64,000 bases of DNA from Byssochlamys sp. IMV 00236 (Eukaryota; Ascomycota; Eurotiomycetes; Eurotiales; Thermoascaceae). The stretch lies in contig MSJH02000482.1 in NCBI GenBank assembly GCA_001931875.2, positions 62,001-126,000 on the forward strand, in the 5' to 3' direction. Under the pieces are notes generated by a model that was not told where the DNA came from, ran no database searches, and was given only the letters and a program-made list of their open reading frames with translations. The translations under genes and the position numbers were made by a program. Shown in pieces: positions 1-11,502 of this stretch (positions within the stretch are counted from its first letter, which is position 1; every line of letters begins with the position of its first letter).

Positions 1-684
1 CGGGCAGGTAAGGGTGGTGAAGAAGCCTCGAACATCGATGAGGACGTTATTGCACAAAAACAAAGTCTGGTCCACGAAATTGCGCCAGAAACTCAAAAAC
101 TTATATTCCGCATCCATAGTGCCGCGGAGCGCAGTTTGGCCAATTTAACGCGTCAAGCGCTTGAGCCAGCTGAGGATGATGATCCCTTGGACTCTGACGA
201 TGAAATCGATCGTCCACCGGTTGACCCAGCAGAGGAACAACAAGTTGATGATCGACTCCTTGCCAGTGTCCTTGCTGAGCAGAAACTATGCGAGCTAACA
301 GGGAAGATTGTCCTGGCAATGGTGGGACACGTCATCGATTCGAGACAGTACAAACAGAGGCTACTCAAAAATAGGACCCGTCTAGGTCATAATTATAAAG
401 AAGTTCTTGCGTTCCTGGACGGGGGCAAGCAGGCTCGCCGAGGACTATCCACGGAGAAGGAGGCTGACACTGGAGTTAACAAGGACTCCGACAAAGTAAA
501 GTCTACCGAAAGAGTGGCCGAGGAAGATGACGAGGAAGAGGAACCAGAAGAGGAGGTGGAAGAAGACGACGAAGGCGATCTACGGAACAGGGAACTTGTC
601 GAAGATGAGGAACCAGAACCTGGTGAGGATGATAACGAAGGATTGAGTCCGCCGCCTGATGAGGATGATGTCATGGGCGATTAG
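1..684 (+). CDS. psc3: Cohesin subunit of the Scc3/Psc3 (STAG) family, C-terminal part
   Basis: An open frame runs from the first base to a TAG stop at 682-684, giving about 227 residues; the start lies outside the window. The visible part has an alpha-helical stretch (LCELTGKIVLAMVGHVID, then RLLKNRTRLGHNYKEVLAFLD) like the segment near the end of fungal Scc3/Psc3 proteins. A very acidic, disordered tail rich in Glu and Asp follows and ends in DEDDVMGD. Scc3 binds the kleisin Scc1 and helps load and hold cohesin on chromosomes. The assignment rests on recognising this C-terminal block, since the conserved STAG core is not visible; another acidic nuclear protein is possible. No intron is needed in the visible part. 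Confidence 0.72.
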   Translation, partial: RAGKGGEEASNIDEDVIAQKQSLVHEIAPETQKLIFRIHSAAERSLANLTRQALEPAEDDDPLDSDDEIDRPPVDPAEEQQVDDRLLASVLAEQKLCELTGKIVLAMVGHVIDSRQYKQRLLKNRTRLGHNYKEVLAFLDGGKQARRGLSTEKEADTGVNKDSDKVKSTERVAEEDDEEEEPEEEVEEDDEGDLRNRELVEDEEPEPGEDDNEGLSPPPDEDDVMGD

Positions 685-2556
685 TCTCAACTCTTTTTCT
701 CATTTCTGTAACCTTTTTAATCTTTACTGGTCCTTCTTATGTTGATATGTGATTCCTATTTGAAACAGCGGCGGGTGATCTTATGTATTTGCTGGATGGA
801 TGGACCGAGTTGCTACTGCCATATTTCTAACTTTGTAATGTTCTGAACCATGAACATATTTGGACCCTCTGAATCGGTTTGGACACTCCACAGAGACTTT
901 GTAGAAAATTTATATCTAAAGTGCTGACTGTGGCTAGTATGTCTAGACAATCAAGAACATCAGACTCGCTTTTCTGTATTGAGGGCGGTACTTAAATCTA
1001 GACTCTAGTAGTAGCCCCCCGTAAGTAAGATGCAGTCAGGTAGCCCTCGCAAGGTGGTGAACCGTGTCAGTCATCCATTTGGCCTGGTACTCAAATCCAA
1101 AATCTGGATTGATCGCTAATTAGAATATCAATACTGTGCCCCCGTTCCCCCCGAGATCTAGAATTAAACAACCAACCGGCTTTTCTATTAGAAACTCATC
1201 TATATACTATCTGCTTCCTCCCATATTTCCAGAGGTTATATAGGTAGCCGGATTGGATATCGGATATCAAATTATTCTAATCCTCATAGTTTCCTCTCGG
1301 AATATACCTCATTGTAGTTAACAATCAAGATTCGCAACTCGACACTATCAAAAGTGAGTAAAATGGATAGAGTTCTTTGGACGTCTCACTCCGAGAGAAA
1401 TTTTAGTTTCGAAAGTTGTGTGCATAAAGTTTCTTTCCTGCTTGCCATTAGTTTTCCCATTTCCGGCATAAGTAGTCTCCAGGTACGCTGTTATTGTAAT
1501 CACCGCCCGATATCGTCTTCCCCATTTAGCTTGTTTCTCTCTCAGATCTCTCCATTATTCTCATTTCAAAGTCCCAGTTATGTTGGTGCTCTGCGCCATA
1601 GTTACAGTTCAGTTATCTGGATAACAGAGAAATTACTACGTCAGGGAGAAACAAATCCAATGGTATAAATGCTATACTAGTAGACTGGGTCTTAAACGAT
1701 TAAGTTTCCACAAAATGCAGTTTGACACAATCTGGAGCCAAGCTTTTCTTATCGACCAAATAGAACTCCATTCTTAATCTGCAGGTCTACTGCGCCTTAT
1801 AATAACACAGCATTGGAAAGAACAACTCTTCAGAAACGATAATGCGTTGATTTAGTGCAGAGTCTCCTAAGAAGTACATCCTGTGCACATATATCCATAA
1901 GACTAGTGCATTACGGTTTGCTTTCCAGCAATTACTATTTGAAGATAATGCTTATCTTCTGCAATACACCAGGCGCATCATTATAACTATAATCATTGTT
2001 AGATAATGTGTTAGATCTAGTAAAAGATGTTAGGAATGAGAGGTCCTGCGCTAATAATAAGTATCAAAGCTATCTAAAGCATACCTGGGGGCTGGGGTGC
2101 GAGGACATGTAGATCCAAAACCATTATATGTTGTTACCTGGGTCCCCTAATCATAGTCACAAACAGTGAAGAGGTTCGGAGATTACTTCATCAGACTTCC
2201 GAATCGATTCGAATACAGGTATCTCAGAATATAAAGGCCAATCTTAATGCTTACAAAGTTCATTCAAGATCCACTGAGCACCTGCCATCTCGTGGTAAAA
2301 ATATTGCGACAGAAGAGATGATGATGATGTGTATTTGTTTCTATCTCCAGGTCTAGGAAGATTTGCGGGGTACCAACTATAGTTACTCCAACTGTAGTCA
2401 CTCCAACGGCTCGGTTCCAGGGAATGTAGTTTGGTAATAGTGCTTGCTTGGGGGGCATTACTGTCATATCTCTCATGGCGGCGGTTCCATTAAGACAGGA
2501 GGAGATAAATATGATATTATGTATAAGGAGTACAGGGCCTCCTAGTCGCCCTTGAC
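685..2556. other. Intergenic region, no gene seen
   Basis: This spacer of about 1.9 kb lies between the cohesin gene and the downstream end of the kinase gene on the other strand. Frames are short and broken by stops; the longest (1354-1668) begins with a GTG and looks non-coding. It should hold the 3' UTRs of both flanking genes. The only structure I see is a 15-bp imperfect tandem repeat at 2373-2402 (CCAACTATAGTTACT then CCAACTGTAGTCACT). Confidence 0.6.
2373..2402. repeat. Imperfect 15-bp tandem duplication
   Basis: Two adjacent 15-bp units, CCAACTATAGTTACT and CCAACTGTAGTCACT, differ at two positions. A partial third unit (CCAACGG) follows. It lies in the spacer downstream of the kinase stop codon and no function is apparent. 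Confidence 0.7.
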
Positions 2557-4059
2557 TTAGGCAAACTCACGAAGAGCCCACTTCTGCATCCATTCGCAGT
2601 TCAAAACTTCGTCCGCAGTTGGCCTCTCCTCAGGTTTAAACGCAAGCATAGCCCTTAACATGCTGAGCAAAGCAGCCTTCTCAATCTCATCCACCTCCTG
2701 CATCCTAAACTCTTGCCTTGGCAGCCGCACCGAATCATTAAATCGGCGCTCCAATGGCCGCGAATGTGCCTCGATTTTCCTTGTCCCATCCTCGTTGAAC
2801 CATTTTGCACGAGCATCCCACTTCGACCACCACGGCGCTGGTAGCTTTCCAAGGCAATCAACTTGTTCTTTTATTACCCAGTCGGCTGACGGATTGTATC
2901 CCTCGAAAAGCGGGCATTGAGCTATAATGGCCCAAATCGTGCACGCAAGTGTCCAGATATCAGCAGGAAAAGACTTTCGCTCTTCGAAGTAGACCTCTGG
3001 TGGGGTCAAAACTTCTGGTGCATTGGAGTAAGGCTGCTCTATAGCAGCTAGCATGAAAGACTCGCCAAAGTCAGTAAGGATAATTTGAGCTTCTGATAAG
3101 GTAACAAGCTCGCTTTCCTTCCCTAGCCAGATAGGCACAATAACATTTTTAGGGACCCCCTGGGGAAGTTGATACTTGTCTAGACGCACAACCGGCTCAT
3201 ATTGAGGAGATCCATACTTTTCGTAAAGCTGTTCCGGTGAGAGAGAATCCATGCTTCCAGGTAGACGAACTAAGACGTTACCATCGTGCAAGTCTGCCAG
3301 TGATCCATCATATTAGACATCCGGTACATAAAAGGAGAAGAGAGAGATTGGAACACCACGAGAGGATAACTTACCACCGTGAACAATACCCTGGGAATGC
3401 AGGAATGCCACTGCCTGGACAAGTTGGGCAGCCATACGCCTAGCTACAGGCAGCTGAAAGAGGCGAATAGAGGAGGCATCTTTAGCTTCTGCTAGACTCA
3501 TCATTCCAGGTTCGGTTACATAACAATGGTGTACGCCGTTAGGCCCAGAGAGAGAAAAGACATCTAAAATTGACGGAATATATGCTGCCCCGGGATGAGC
3601 CTTCCCTTCCAATCCTGTGTTATTCAACCGGCGTAGGATATCAGTCTCTCGCGTCCCAATAGGATCATGTGCTGCGACCGGTATCTTTATAGCGACATAT
3701 CTTCCAGATTTCTGGTTCCGTGCTAACCAAATCGTTGAGTACGCACCGAAACCAAGCTTATGGACGATCGAATATCTACCATCCAGCTGCTCTCCGATAG
3801 TTACCGGATGGTATCCTCCGGGACGATACCGTTCGAGCTTCTCTACATCCTCAATCGGCATGTACTCGATTTTGTGCTGAGTATCATAATTTTCCATGGC
3901 AACTTTTGATTCCATCCTGGCGGTGAGAGATGTATACGATTTCGAACCTAGTGTGGTCCGAGAGGTAGCGTGTATGGTGCAGTTAGGATGGAAGGCTAAC
4001 TTTATAAGACGCGAGGAATTTGCCAAGAAGAGCCTGGGATGGTATAAGCAGAAATTCAT
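2557..4059 (-). CDS. SRPK-like serine/threonine protein kinase
   Basis: The CDS is complement(2557..3293, 3375..4059), 473 residues. The 81-nt intron (3294-3374) has a GTAAGT donor and a CAG acceptor and joins the frame inside the catalytic loop. Kinase landmarks are a glycine loop (KLGFGAYSTIWLAR, about residue 90), the VAIK lysine (about 123), the catalytic loop HGDLHDGN (about 225), DFG (about 300) and a C-lobe ending in the RPTADEVL segment. The segment before the kinase domain, LERYRPGGYHPV, is typical of fungal SRPK-like kinases. The loop departs from HRDLKxxN: the catalytic Asp and final Asn remain but Lys is His. The start at 4059 gives a basic, possibly mitochondrial-type leader; a later Met at about 3915 or 3900 is an alternative. 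Substrates cannot be read from the sequence. Confidence 0.9.
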
Positions 4060-4520
4060 AACGTTCCACGATTGAATGTATCCTGAGTTATCCTTGAAAT
4101 TTGCCGACTTCTTTAATAATATGGAAAGCAGTCACGACGCGTGTTATGCCTTTCTAAGTCCTTGGCATAGCGGAGCACCTGACCATTATATTCTATAAGT
4201 CGAAGCACCAGCTAACAGTACACCTGGTTCAGGTCCGGATCTCACAACACTACCAGCATTAATGGTAGACACCAGGAAGATCCGGACGGTTGGCACCTGA
4301 CTTTCTGTTATAAAGATTCGACGCGGCTCGCGAACGGGACCCATACCGCGTGCCACGGATATACCCCTGGAAAAAGACGTATGGGAGCTGGTGAAATCTA
4401 CTTATGCTGGTGTCAAGTCAGACTCTGTTTTGAGGAGAAACGGAAAAGCTGTGTGGCCGGCAGAGAATGAATTGGAGGCTGCTCCCGAAATTGGCTATGG
4501 ACATCTATAAGGACATTTAC

Positions 4521-4560
4521 AAGGAAAACTGAGCTATATCAAGGAAATACTGAGCTATAT
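4521..4560. repeat. 20-bp near-perfect tandem duplication
   Basis: Two copies, AAGGAAAACTGAGCTATAT plus one base and AAGGAAATACTGAGCTATAT, lie back to back and differ by a small indel. They are in non-coding sequence upstream of the kinase gene. Confidence 0.65.
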
Positions 4561-4828
4561 ATAAGCCATATTTGTAGATTTACAAATGATCGATGACATT
4601 CGGGATGTGATAGAGTGTGGAAAAGTCCATATAAGTTCAACTATATCGGATCAGCCTAGAGCCAAATTCCCAATAACTAGTCACGTAACAATAATGCTGA
4701 ACATAGTTGGCGTCTAATACGAACTTAAGCCGGGTGTCTTTTCTCTCAGATAGCGCAAGGTTGGAGTCGGCCTGCTGACAACCAACTCATGTCGAGCTAT
4801 ATGCGTAATAACTGACAGCAAAAAAAAA

Positions 4829-4871
4829 NNNNNNNNNNNNNNNNNNNNNNNNNNNNNNNNNNNNNNNNNNN
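4829..4871. other. Assembly gap (43 N)
   Basis: Forty-three undetermined bases are flanked on both sides by eight A residues (4821-4828 and 4872-4879). The flanks suggest that a long poly(A) homopolymer broke the assembly, so the true length is unknown. Confidence 0.98.
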
Positions 4872-6209
4872 AAAAAAAAGAAGGCACCCAGGGAGTTTCT
4901 GATCGCTGCTGCTATCCTCTCTTCTTTGAGGTCCATCAGAGAGACATTGAGCCAAGACTATTTGACGATGGAGGCAAGGCTACTACATACCTAATGTTGT
5001 GCACTGGTTAGGCGATTAATAAGTGCCCAGGTATGTATGACCGACCTGCACTATCCGCCTTTCTCATAGCGTCAGATGCGTTAAGAGGATTACGGATATT
5101 GGCGAAGATATCATAGAGTGGATTGTTCTCTTTCCCAATCCGTAGCATGCTCCTCTGTCTGTTGTGGAAAAGATCGGGAGGTTTCCAACTAATAGCATAG
5201 AGCATATTGTTTGTCGTTGGAAGAGGTTCTAGGGGTTTATACTGTAGTCCAGACTCGGTCACAAGGATGGAAGACGAATTTTATGATCGAGTAGGGCATG
5301 TGAGGTCCTTTGAGAAGGGGGGCATTAGACTCAAGGCCACATATAAGGTGTATATGTAATAGTACGCTTTCCTATCGGACAATCAAGCGCATCTTGGGAA
5401 CAATCTACCACATTAAGTCCTTAGACCGCTAGAGATAAATCATACACTTCACGTCACCAGGTCTGGGGTCGAGGTCAGGGTCATCAATAGCTTATATGTT
5501 GCTTTCAGAAAATCAAGTATACTTTTAGGGTAGTCTTCGGGATATTTAATTCAGTTGTTCTCTTACCAACGACAGGTCAGGCGAACGTTCTGAGGCACAT
5601 GGATAGAAAATAGAACCTCCGAAAACGAGAAAGAATGTTCAGCCAGGGGAGAAGCCGAGGAAAGAAGCACAACGCAGGGTACTCGTTTCCACCACAACGG
5701 GACACAGGCCCTCCCATTACTGTCAGGGGGAAATAATTTGGGAAATAGAAAAGGGGGAAGAAAAAAAAAAGAACCAGCTAGAAATGGAAATACGCCTGTG
5801 TATGGGGGATGCTTAGAACTGTGCTATGTGTGAGAAATCGGGATTACATGACGGTGAATCTTGTTTATCGTGAACGAAGAGCTTCGCGGCAGGGGTAAAG
5901 GGTTCGAGTGGAAGGATGAATCCGAAGCCAGAAAATACGGGCCTATGCTCAAACGCCGCAAAAGTGTATCTGGAAGAATGGCAGTGGCCGGCGGGATGAG
6001 AAAGCGTCCAGGCCTGGGAGATGAGTACAATCATCTTTTTATAAATCACCCAAGATGACAGCAACAGACGTCTAGACACCCACGTATTCGTACATCATAA
6101 CGGAGGCGTCTATTTTTGGAAGTATCTCCAGGCCAAACACGCTGGCCGGCAGTAACTGCACAGGCCCTAACTGGAAGAAATATAGGTCATTTCAGAGGGA
6201 TCCCAAGCT

Positions 6210-8142
6210 TTACATATCCATGGAATCACCGGCGTTGCCGAAGTTGAAGCCACCAGGTTGTTGCTGGTTGGTACCAAGAGCGAAACCGGTCTGAGTCTGC
6301 TGAGGAGCAAGCTCATCAATGTCACCAGCAGCCTCGTCCTCATCCGAGAAGTACTTCTCGATGATGTTGTAAGCCTTCATGTAGATCTCTTCGTTTGCGT
6401 TGTTCTGGCAATCGTGGATCTTCTCCATGCCACCAGCCTCTTCGATGAAGAGAGCATAGCGGTTCACAGCTGGCTCTCCAGGCTGAGCAGCCTCCTTATC
6501 CATCTCTCCAACCTTGAGAATGTTCTCCAATCCATCCAAGGCAACCTGAATGATCTTGTTGTCGGGGCAAGCCAAGAGATCACACAGTGGCTTGATGCAG
6601 CCCTGAGAGACCAGATACCGAATCTGGTCGGGCTTCTGCAGACCGCCAGAGGTAGCATTCGAGATAGCCCAGCAAGCTTCCTTGCGGGTCTTGAAGTCTC
6701 CGTTGGACAGGAGGTTGATCAGAGGAGGGATGATGCCAGCGTCAATAACTGCCTGGATCTGGACGGAGTTACCAGCGGTAATGTTGGATATGGTCCAGCA
6801 AGCCTCCTTCCGGATACCATCCTTAGTAGAGCTAAGGAGAGACAGCAGAGCGGGCAGAGCTCCGCAGTTGATAATCACTTGCGTCTGAACATCATCACCG
6901 GTCACGATGTTACCGACGGAGCGAAGTGCGGGGGTCTGAACAGAGGTAGAGGCATGCATGAGGAGTTCAACCAGACGGCGGGGAATTCCGGCTTCAATGA
7001 CGGCTTGGATCTTGTCGTTGGAGCCATCGGACAGATAGGAAATAGCCCAGCATGCATCGATGAGGACCTCATCATCAAGCATGTACACAAGCTTGGAAAG
7101 GACAGGGAGGGCAGGGGCAATCTATATCCAAGTTAGAAACGTAACCGAGTGGAGAAAAAGGATGGGTGTTATAATTACAGTATTCCAGTCAGGCTGAGGG
7201 GTCTTGCCACGGCAGAAGTTGCTGAGCGTCCAGGTAGCGTTTCGCAGCATGCTAAGCTTGCGACCATCGCTGATCAAGTCCAGCAAAGGACGGAGAGCAC
7301 CAGCGCCCAGAACAAAGTCACGGCACTGGGGGCTGTCACCGGCGATGTTTCCAAGAGCCCAGACGGCCTGTTCCCGGACGTCAGGTTCCGGGCTTTTCAG
7401 CAGCTCGACAAAGATCGGAACGGCGCCAGCCTCAATGACGACTTGTGTCTGCTGAGCGGAACCGGAGGCAATGTTCGTCAAAGCCCAGGCAGCTTCGAAC
7501 TGTACCAGGGTATGAGGAGATCTGAGGAACTCTACGAAGCGGCTCACGACACCAGTCTCGATGACGCGCTCAATCGGGGGGTTGCGCTCCTTTGACAACA
7601 GCTTCCTGAACTTTGTAGTCGCCTGGATCTGCTGCTCAATCTGATCGGAGAAAACTCCCTTAACCATCTCTGGGAGCTCGACATTAAGCTATGACACGGT
7701 CAACGTTAGCAAAGATACTCATGACATATGCGTAAGACGGTTTTTAGCTCAACGCGGGGAAGGTGTCGTGTGCACGAAAAAGTCGATCAGATATCGACTC
7801 CTCGCTAAAGACACATGATGGATAATCCCATGCACGACCAAGCTGCATAACAAGCATCGCATCAAGCAGGGAAAGGGAATGTTCCAAGATAGCACCGCAT
7901 ACCTCGCTCTCTATGGTGCCCGCCTCATCATCGCTGTCGGTGGCGGCAACCATCCCACCTCCAACACCGATGCCTCCATCACTAGTCTGAATACCTCTCC
8001 TCTTCGCAAGGTTCTCTTCTCTCTTCTGCTTTCTGATCTCAACCTGTTGCTCCTCACGACGACGACGGAGCTCATCTGGCTTGAACTGGTTTTTAGCCTT
8101 GAACTGAGTCCGGCGATGCTCTGGGATGTAACGCTCCGCCAT
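6210..8142 (-). CDS. kapA: Importin subunit alpha (karyopherin alpha)
   Basis: The CDS is complement(6210..7121, 7179..7688, 7903..8142), 553 residues, the usual length for the family. It is the adaptor that binds classical nuclear localisation signals and docks to importin beta. The N terminus is a basic importin-beta-binding domain ([20 protein letters not shown], residues about 8-60). A chain of armadillo repeats follows, marked by [45 protein letters not shown] and WAISNATSG, whose Trp and Asn residues form the NLS grooves. The C terminus is acidic, then Gln/Gly-rich, ending GDSMDM. The two introns (214 and 57 nt) are both in phase 0 with GT-AG ends. It is divergent from pot1 with about 660 bp between start codons. 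Confidence 0.97.
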
Positions 8143-8801
8143 GGTTGCTTGTTGCGTGCAGACGGGATAGGTTATCTGTGACTTAGTAGGAAAAGGAAGT
8201 TCCCAGGGGACGCAAGCCCAAAGATGGAGGAGAAAATCGGGGAGTGAAAGAAGCAGACAGGATCGAAGGAGGGGAAAAAGTGTTGATGCTTTTCAGGTGG
8301 GTTGGGTTCGACGGGGGGTGATTTGCTTTGGGGCTGTTTTCGGCCTGCTCGTAAGCGCCACTCTCCGCCTAAGCGACGTTAGCGCGGGTCGGCTCTACAC
8401 GCGCGACAGCTGTGAATTCACAGATTTGCCTCGGAGATGAATCCTTTTTCGATGGCGATGAGATGAAAGCTGTCGCAAGAGCGACTCTCTTTTTGGCTCG
8501 TTCTTCGCGCAGCCTCTTCCGCTCCTCGTGCTGTGCCTGGCTCGTAGTTGTGGCCTGAGCTTCTTTCTAGAACTGACACTTATGCTGGGCGGGGCTACTT
8601 TTCTCACTAGACTCTGTTCCCTTGGATACGGCCACTACGTTTTTTTTTATTTTGATTCACTGTGCGTTGTCATTGGCTATAGACTGAGGAGCTTCTTAAC
8701 GTCAGCCGTTCTTTCGTGGTGACTTAGTCGTTTTGTTCTCCCTTGATATCCGACTCCTTTCTGGGATTTCCTACGCGGATGCGCGTCGATCAGAAGCGGT
8801 C
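8143..8801. promoter_or_regulatory. Divergent promoter region kapA / pot1
   Basis: The 659 bp between the start codons of kapA (-) and pot1 (+) must carry both promoters and 5' leaders. The frame of pot1 is open upstream to 8733 without a stop, but the ATG at 8802 begins the recognisable protein. I see no defined transcription-factor site that I would name. Confidence 0.55.
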
Positions 8802-10885
8802 ATGCCATCGTCACTGCCACCAAAGTTTATTGATGTTGATACGGCCAAAGCAACCCACGGATACATTCATGTCATTGGGGTGGTAGTCGACCTGTTGCCC
8901 AAGACGCGCTCGGGCGGCTCGTCTTTCGTGACGACCTTTACTATTAAAGACTGCGACATCGATGGCAATCCTATGTCTGGACTGAAAATCAAGTACTTCA
9001 ATGATGACGAGTCTTTATTGCCTGAACTTCAACTTCACGATGTAATTCTTCTGCGGAATATACGAGTAGGTTTCCATATCTAGTCTTGGCATACTGCTGG
9101 TACTGACCATCTTCATAGATGCGTCTGTTCAGGGGGAGCCTCCTTGGCGTAGCGGCCCAGCATGACAAGATCCCATGGACGATATTCCGTCGGAAGGTGG
9201 CAGGCCAGACAAATGCACTCGTGATTCGCGGATGTAAGGCCCCGGAACCCTCGCCTGAGGAGAAGGCATACTCTCATGCTCTTCTCAACAGCATTCCTGG
9301 GGCAGGAGCCAGTATATCGAGTGCACCAGATCAGGCATTCAACTATACCAGCACCGTTACAGTATCCGCACCCCGTAGCCAACCACCGCCATCTACACCG
9401 CGAGACAAATTCTCCTTGATAAAGGATGTCAAGGCTCATACCTTCGCTGATCTGGTTGTCGAAGTGGTTAAGACATGGCGCGAGTACGACAAGTTCATCC
9501 TCTATGTCACAGACTACACTTCCCATGGAGAACTATACGACTATCCTGACCCCTCAGCCGACGATGGTGATGGAGGCGATTTCATCTCTCGTCGACAGAG
9601 AGAATGGAATGGTCCCTTTGGACAGATGACTCTACAGGTCACACTTTGGCAACCGCACGCATCTTTCGCACAGAATAATGTTAAGGAAGGCGACATCATT
9701 TTCATGAGCAATGTCCATATCAAAAATCACCGTGTGAACGGTAATCTGGACGGCAGCATGCATACAAACCGACTACATCCCCACAGAATCAACGTCAGTA
9801 TTGTAGATCTGGATGATGACGAGCGTGTCGCGGAACTCGTGAGACGAAAGAAGGAATATTGGCGAAATGCCCGAATCAGTCGGCTTTTCCCAGGCAATAA
9901 GAAGAAGAATGATGGGGCGAAAAGTTCCAAGAAGACCGCAAAGCAGCAAAAAGAAAAACCGAAAAAGGAAGTAAGACGAGAAGAAGGCCAAGTTGAGATC
10001 TCAGAATTTTCAGCACCCGCACCTTCTCAAGTAAAGCGGAACCAACTGAACCCGAACAGTGAGTTACAGAAAGTGCCATCTCCGATATATTCTGTTCCTG
10101 ACTCCACTGCAGTTCAAGCAGCACATCCTGCTATCCCTTGCCGGTCGCTAGAAGAGATACTAGACGGCAAAATCCATCTCAATAACGCCCCTGGAGGCTA
10201 TGAGTATCGCCTTCCTTTTCAAAATATCAATTATAGAGCCGTTGTCCGTGTGGTCGACTTCTATCCGCCTAGATTAGAGGATTTTGCCGTTTCTTACAAT
10301 CCTGAAGATGATATTCTCTCCGAATCAGGGACTAGCAGTGAAGACAGCGAAGGAGACGCAGTCATGACTAGCGGTTATTCGCACCGTCGGCGCATCTGGG
10401 AGTGGCGTTTCTGCCTGCTCGTAGAGGATGGCAAGCCCGTTCCTCGTGGGCAGCCCAAGGAGAGAATGAAACTGTATGTCTCCGGGAAAGATGCAGAATA
10501 TCTGTTGAAAATAGACGCTACCGAGTAAGTGTTTCACCTTCACGCCAGCCATTTCAAATCTATATCTTGGACAGGACTGACTCATTGTCTTTCTGTTAGC
10601 CTGAGGAAGAATGAAACCCGACTGGATGAGCTTCGAGAGAAGCTCTTTCACCTCTGGGCAGATCTGGAGGAGAAGAAAAGAGCCCTCCCCAATGGGAGCC
10701 TAGACCCTCATAGTCTAGAAAATCCTTCTGGAAAGCCATTCATGTGCTGTATCAAAGAATATGGCATCAGAAGCAGAGAAGAACATAATTCGGATGCAAT
10801 GAGTGACGAGGACAGCGCTGGTCGTGTGGATCCCCTCGCTTGGGAGAGGAGATTCCACATGTTTGGCACGACAATTAATGCTTGA
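8802..10885 (+). CDS. pot1: Telomere end-protection protein Pot1
   Basis: The CDS is join(8802..9065, 9119..10524, 10600..10885), 651 residues. Pot1 binds single-stranded G-rich telomere overhangs and protects chromosome ends. Residues about 10-150 form the first OB fold (KFIDVDTAKATHGYIHVIGVVVD at the start, then TFTIKDCD and LKIKYFNDD). The second OB-fold region follows (residues about 175-330: KAHTFADLVVEVVKTW, FILYVTDYTSH, WQPHASFAQNNVKEGDII). The middle is a Lys-rich, low-complexity linker. Introns of 53 and 75 nt have GT-AG ends, the first in phase 0 and the second splitting an Asp codon. The gene is the homologue of Aspergillus nidulans nimU, and it is convergent with the CCCH-protein gene. 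Confidence 0.92.
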
Positions 10886-11502
10886 AGCCATTTCATGTAG
10901 ACTTTTTTGGCGAGAGTCTCGCTCTCTGATAGTATTTCCTTCGGATTCTGGGGGCGTTATTATTGGCTATGGATTCAGGATGGCAGGTTGGTTTCTTTTC
11001 CTCTTCAGCGACTTGGACTTATATACCCATGTGGATAGCATTTCAGAAATTTATATTTGATAATCCTATGTTATGGTTACTGCATATTAAACAAACATTC
11101 TCAAAGATAAGAATCTACCAAGATGCTTCTGTGCTGAGTACCCAGTGTGTAGACCTAAAAACGACACAAATATACAAATATGTTATGTACTTCGCTCAGA
11201 GCAGAGGGCAAAAACAGACTCATGTAAACGATATTGTAAACGATATGTAGGATGGGTCTTTGATGGTAGCTACGCCATATGTTGCATTCCAGAGTTGTGC
11301 ATAACATGCCTCCCATGCCAGTATGGAGTGAGAAGTATGAACTTGCAGACAGGTCTGCTCCGTCTCCCAATTATTGTTTATACATTCTTTCAGGAGACAG
11401 CCGATATCGTGTAATAATTTTGAGAAAGGCAAAAATCCAAACAGGTTGTGGTGCACAGAAATTATTGGCGCTCTCGGTCCAAGTACCAGTAAGAGCCGTA
11501 GT
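10886..11502. other. Convergent 3' spacer between pot1 and the CCCH-protein gene
   Basis: This 617-bp region takes the 3' ends of both convergent genes. No coding frame is convincing. It contains a perfect 12-bp tandem duplication at 11223-11246. Confidence 0.6.
11223..11246. repeat. Perfect 12-bp tandem duplication
   Basis: TGTAAACGATAT occurs twice in immediate succession, at 11223-11234 and 11235-11246, between two convergent genes. A possible role in 3'-end formation is only a guess. Confidence 0.8.

Larger units (their letters stand above)
4060..6209. other. Intergenic region with assembly gap, no convincing gene
   Basis: The region separates the kinase start from the 3' end of kapA. 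It contains the run of N at 4829-4871 and a 20-bp near-perfect tandem repeat at 4521-4560. A 69-codon open stretch at 4301-4510 (+) has no ATG, and an 84-codon frame at 5008-5262 (-) opens with GTG; neither resembles a protein I know. The stretch nearest 6209 presumably carries the kapA 3' UTR. Confidence 0.55.

Noticed and set aside
5008..5262. Minus-strand frame of 84 codons near the assembly gap
   Set aside because: It starts with GTG, is short, and has no recognisable family.
6258..7136. Long plus-strand open frame of 292 codons opposite kapA exon 3
   Set aside because: It lies exactly antisense to conserved importin alpha codons; the open frame is a by-product of codon usage and shows no family resemblance.
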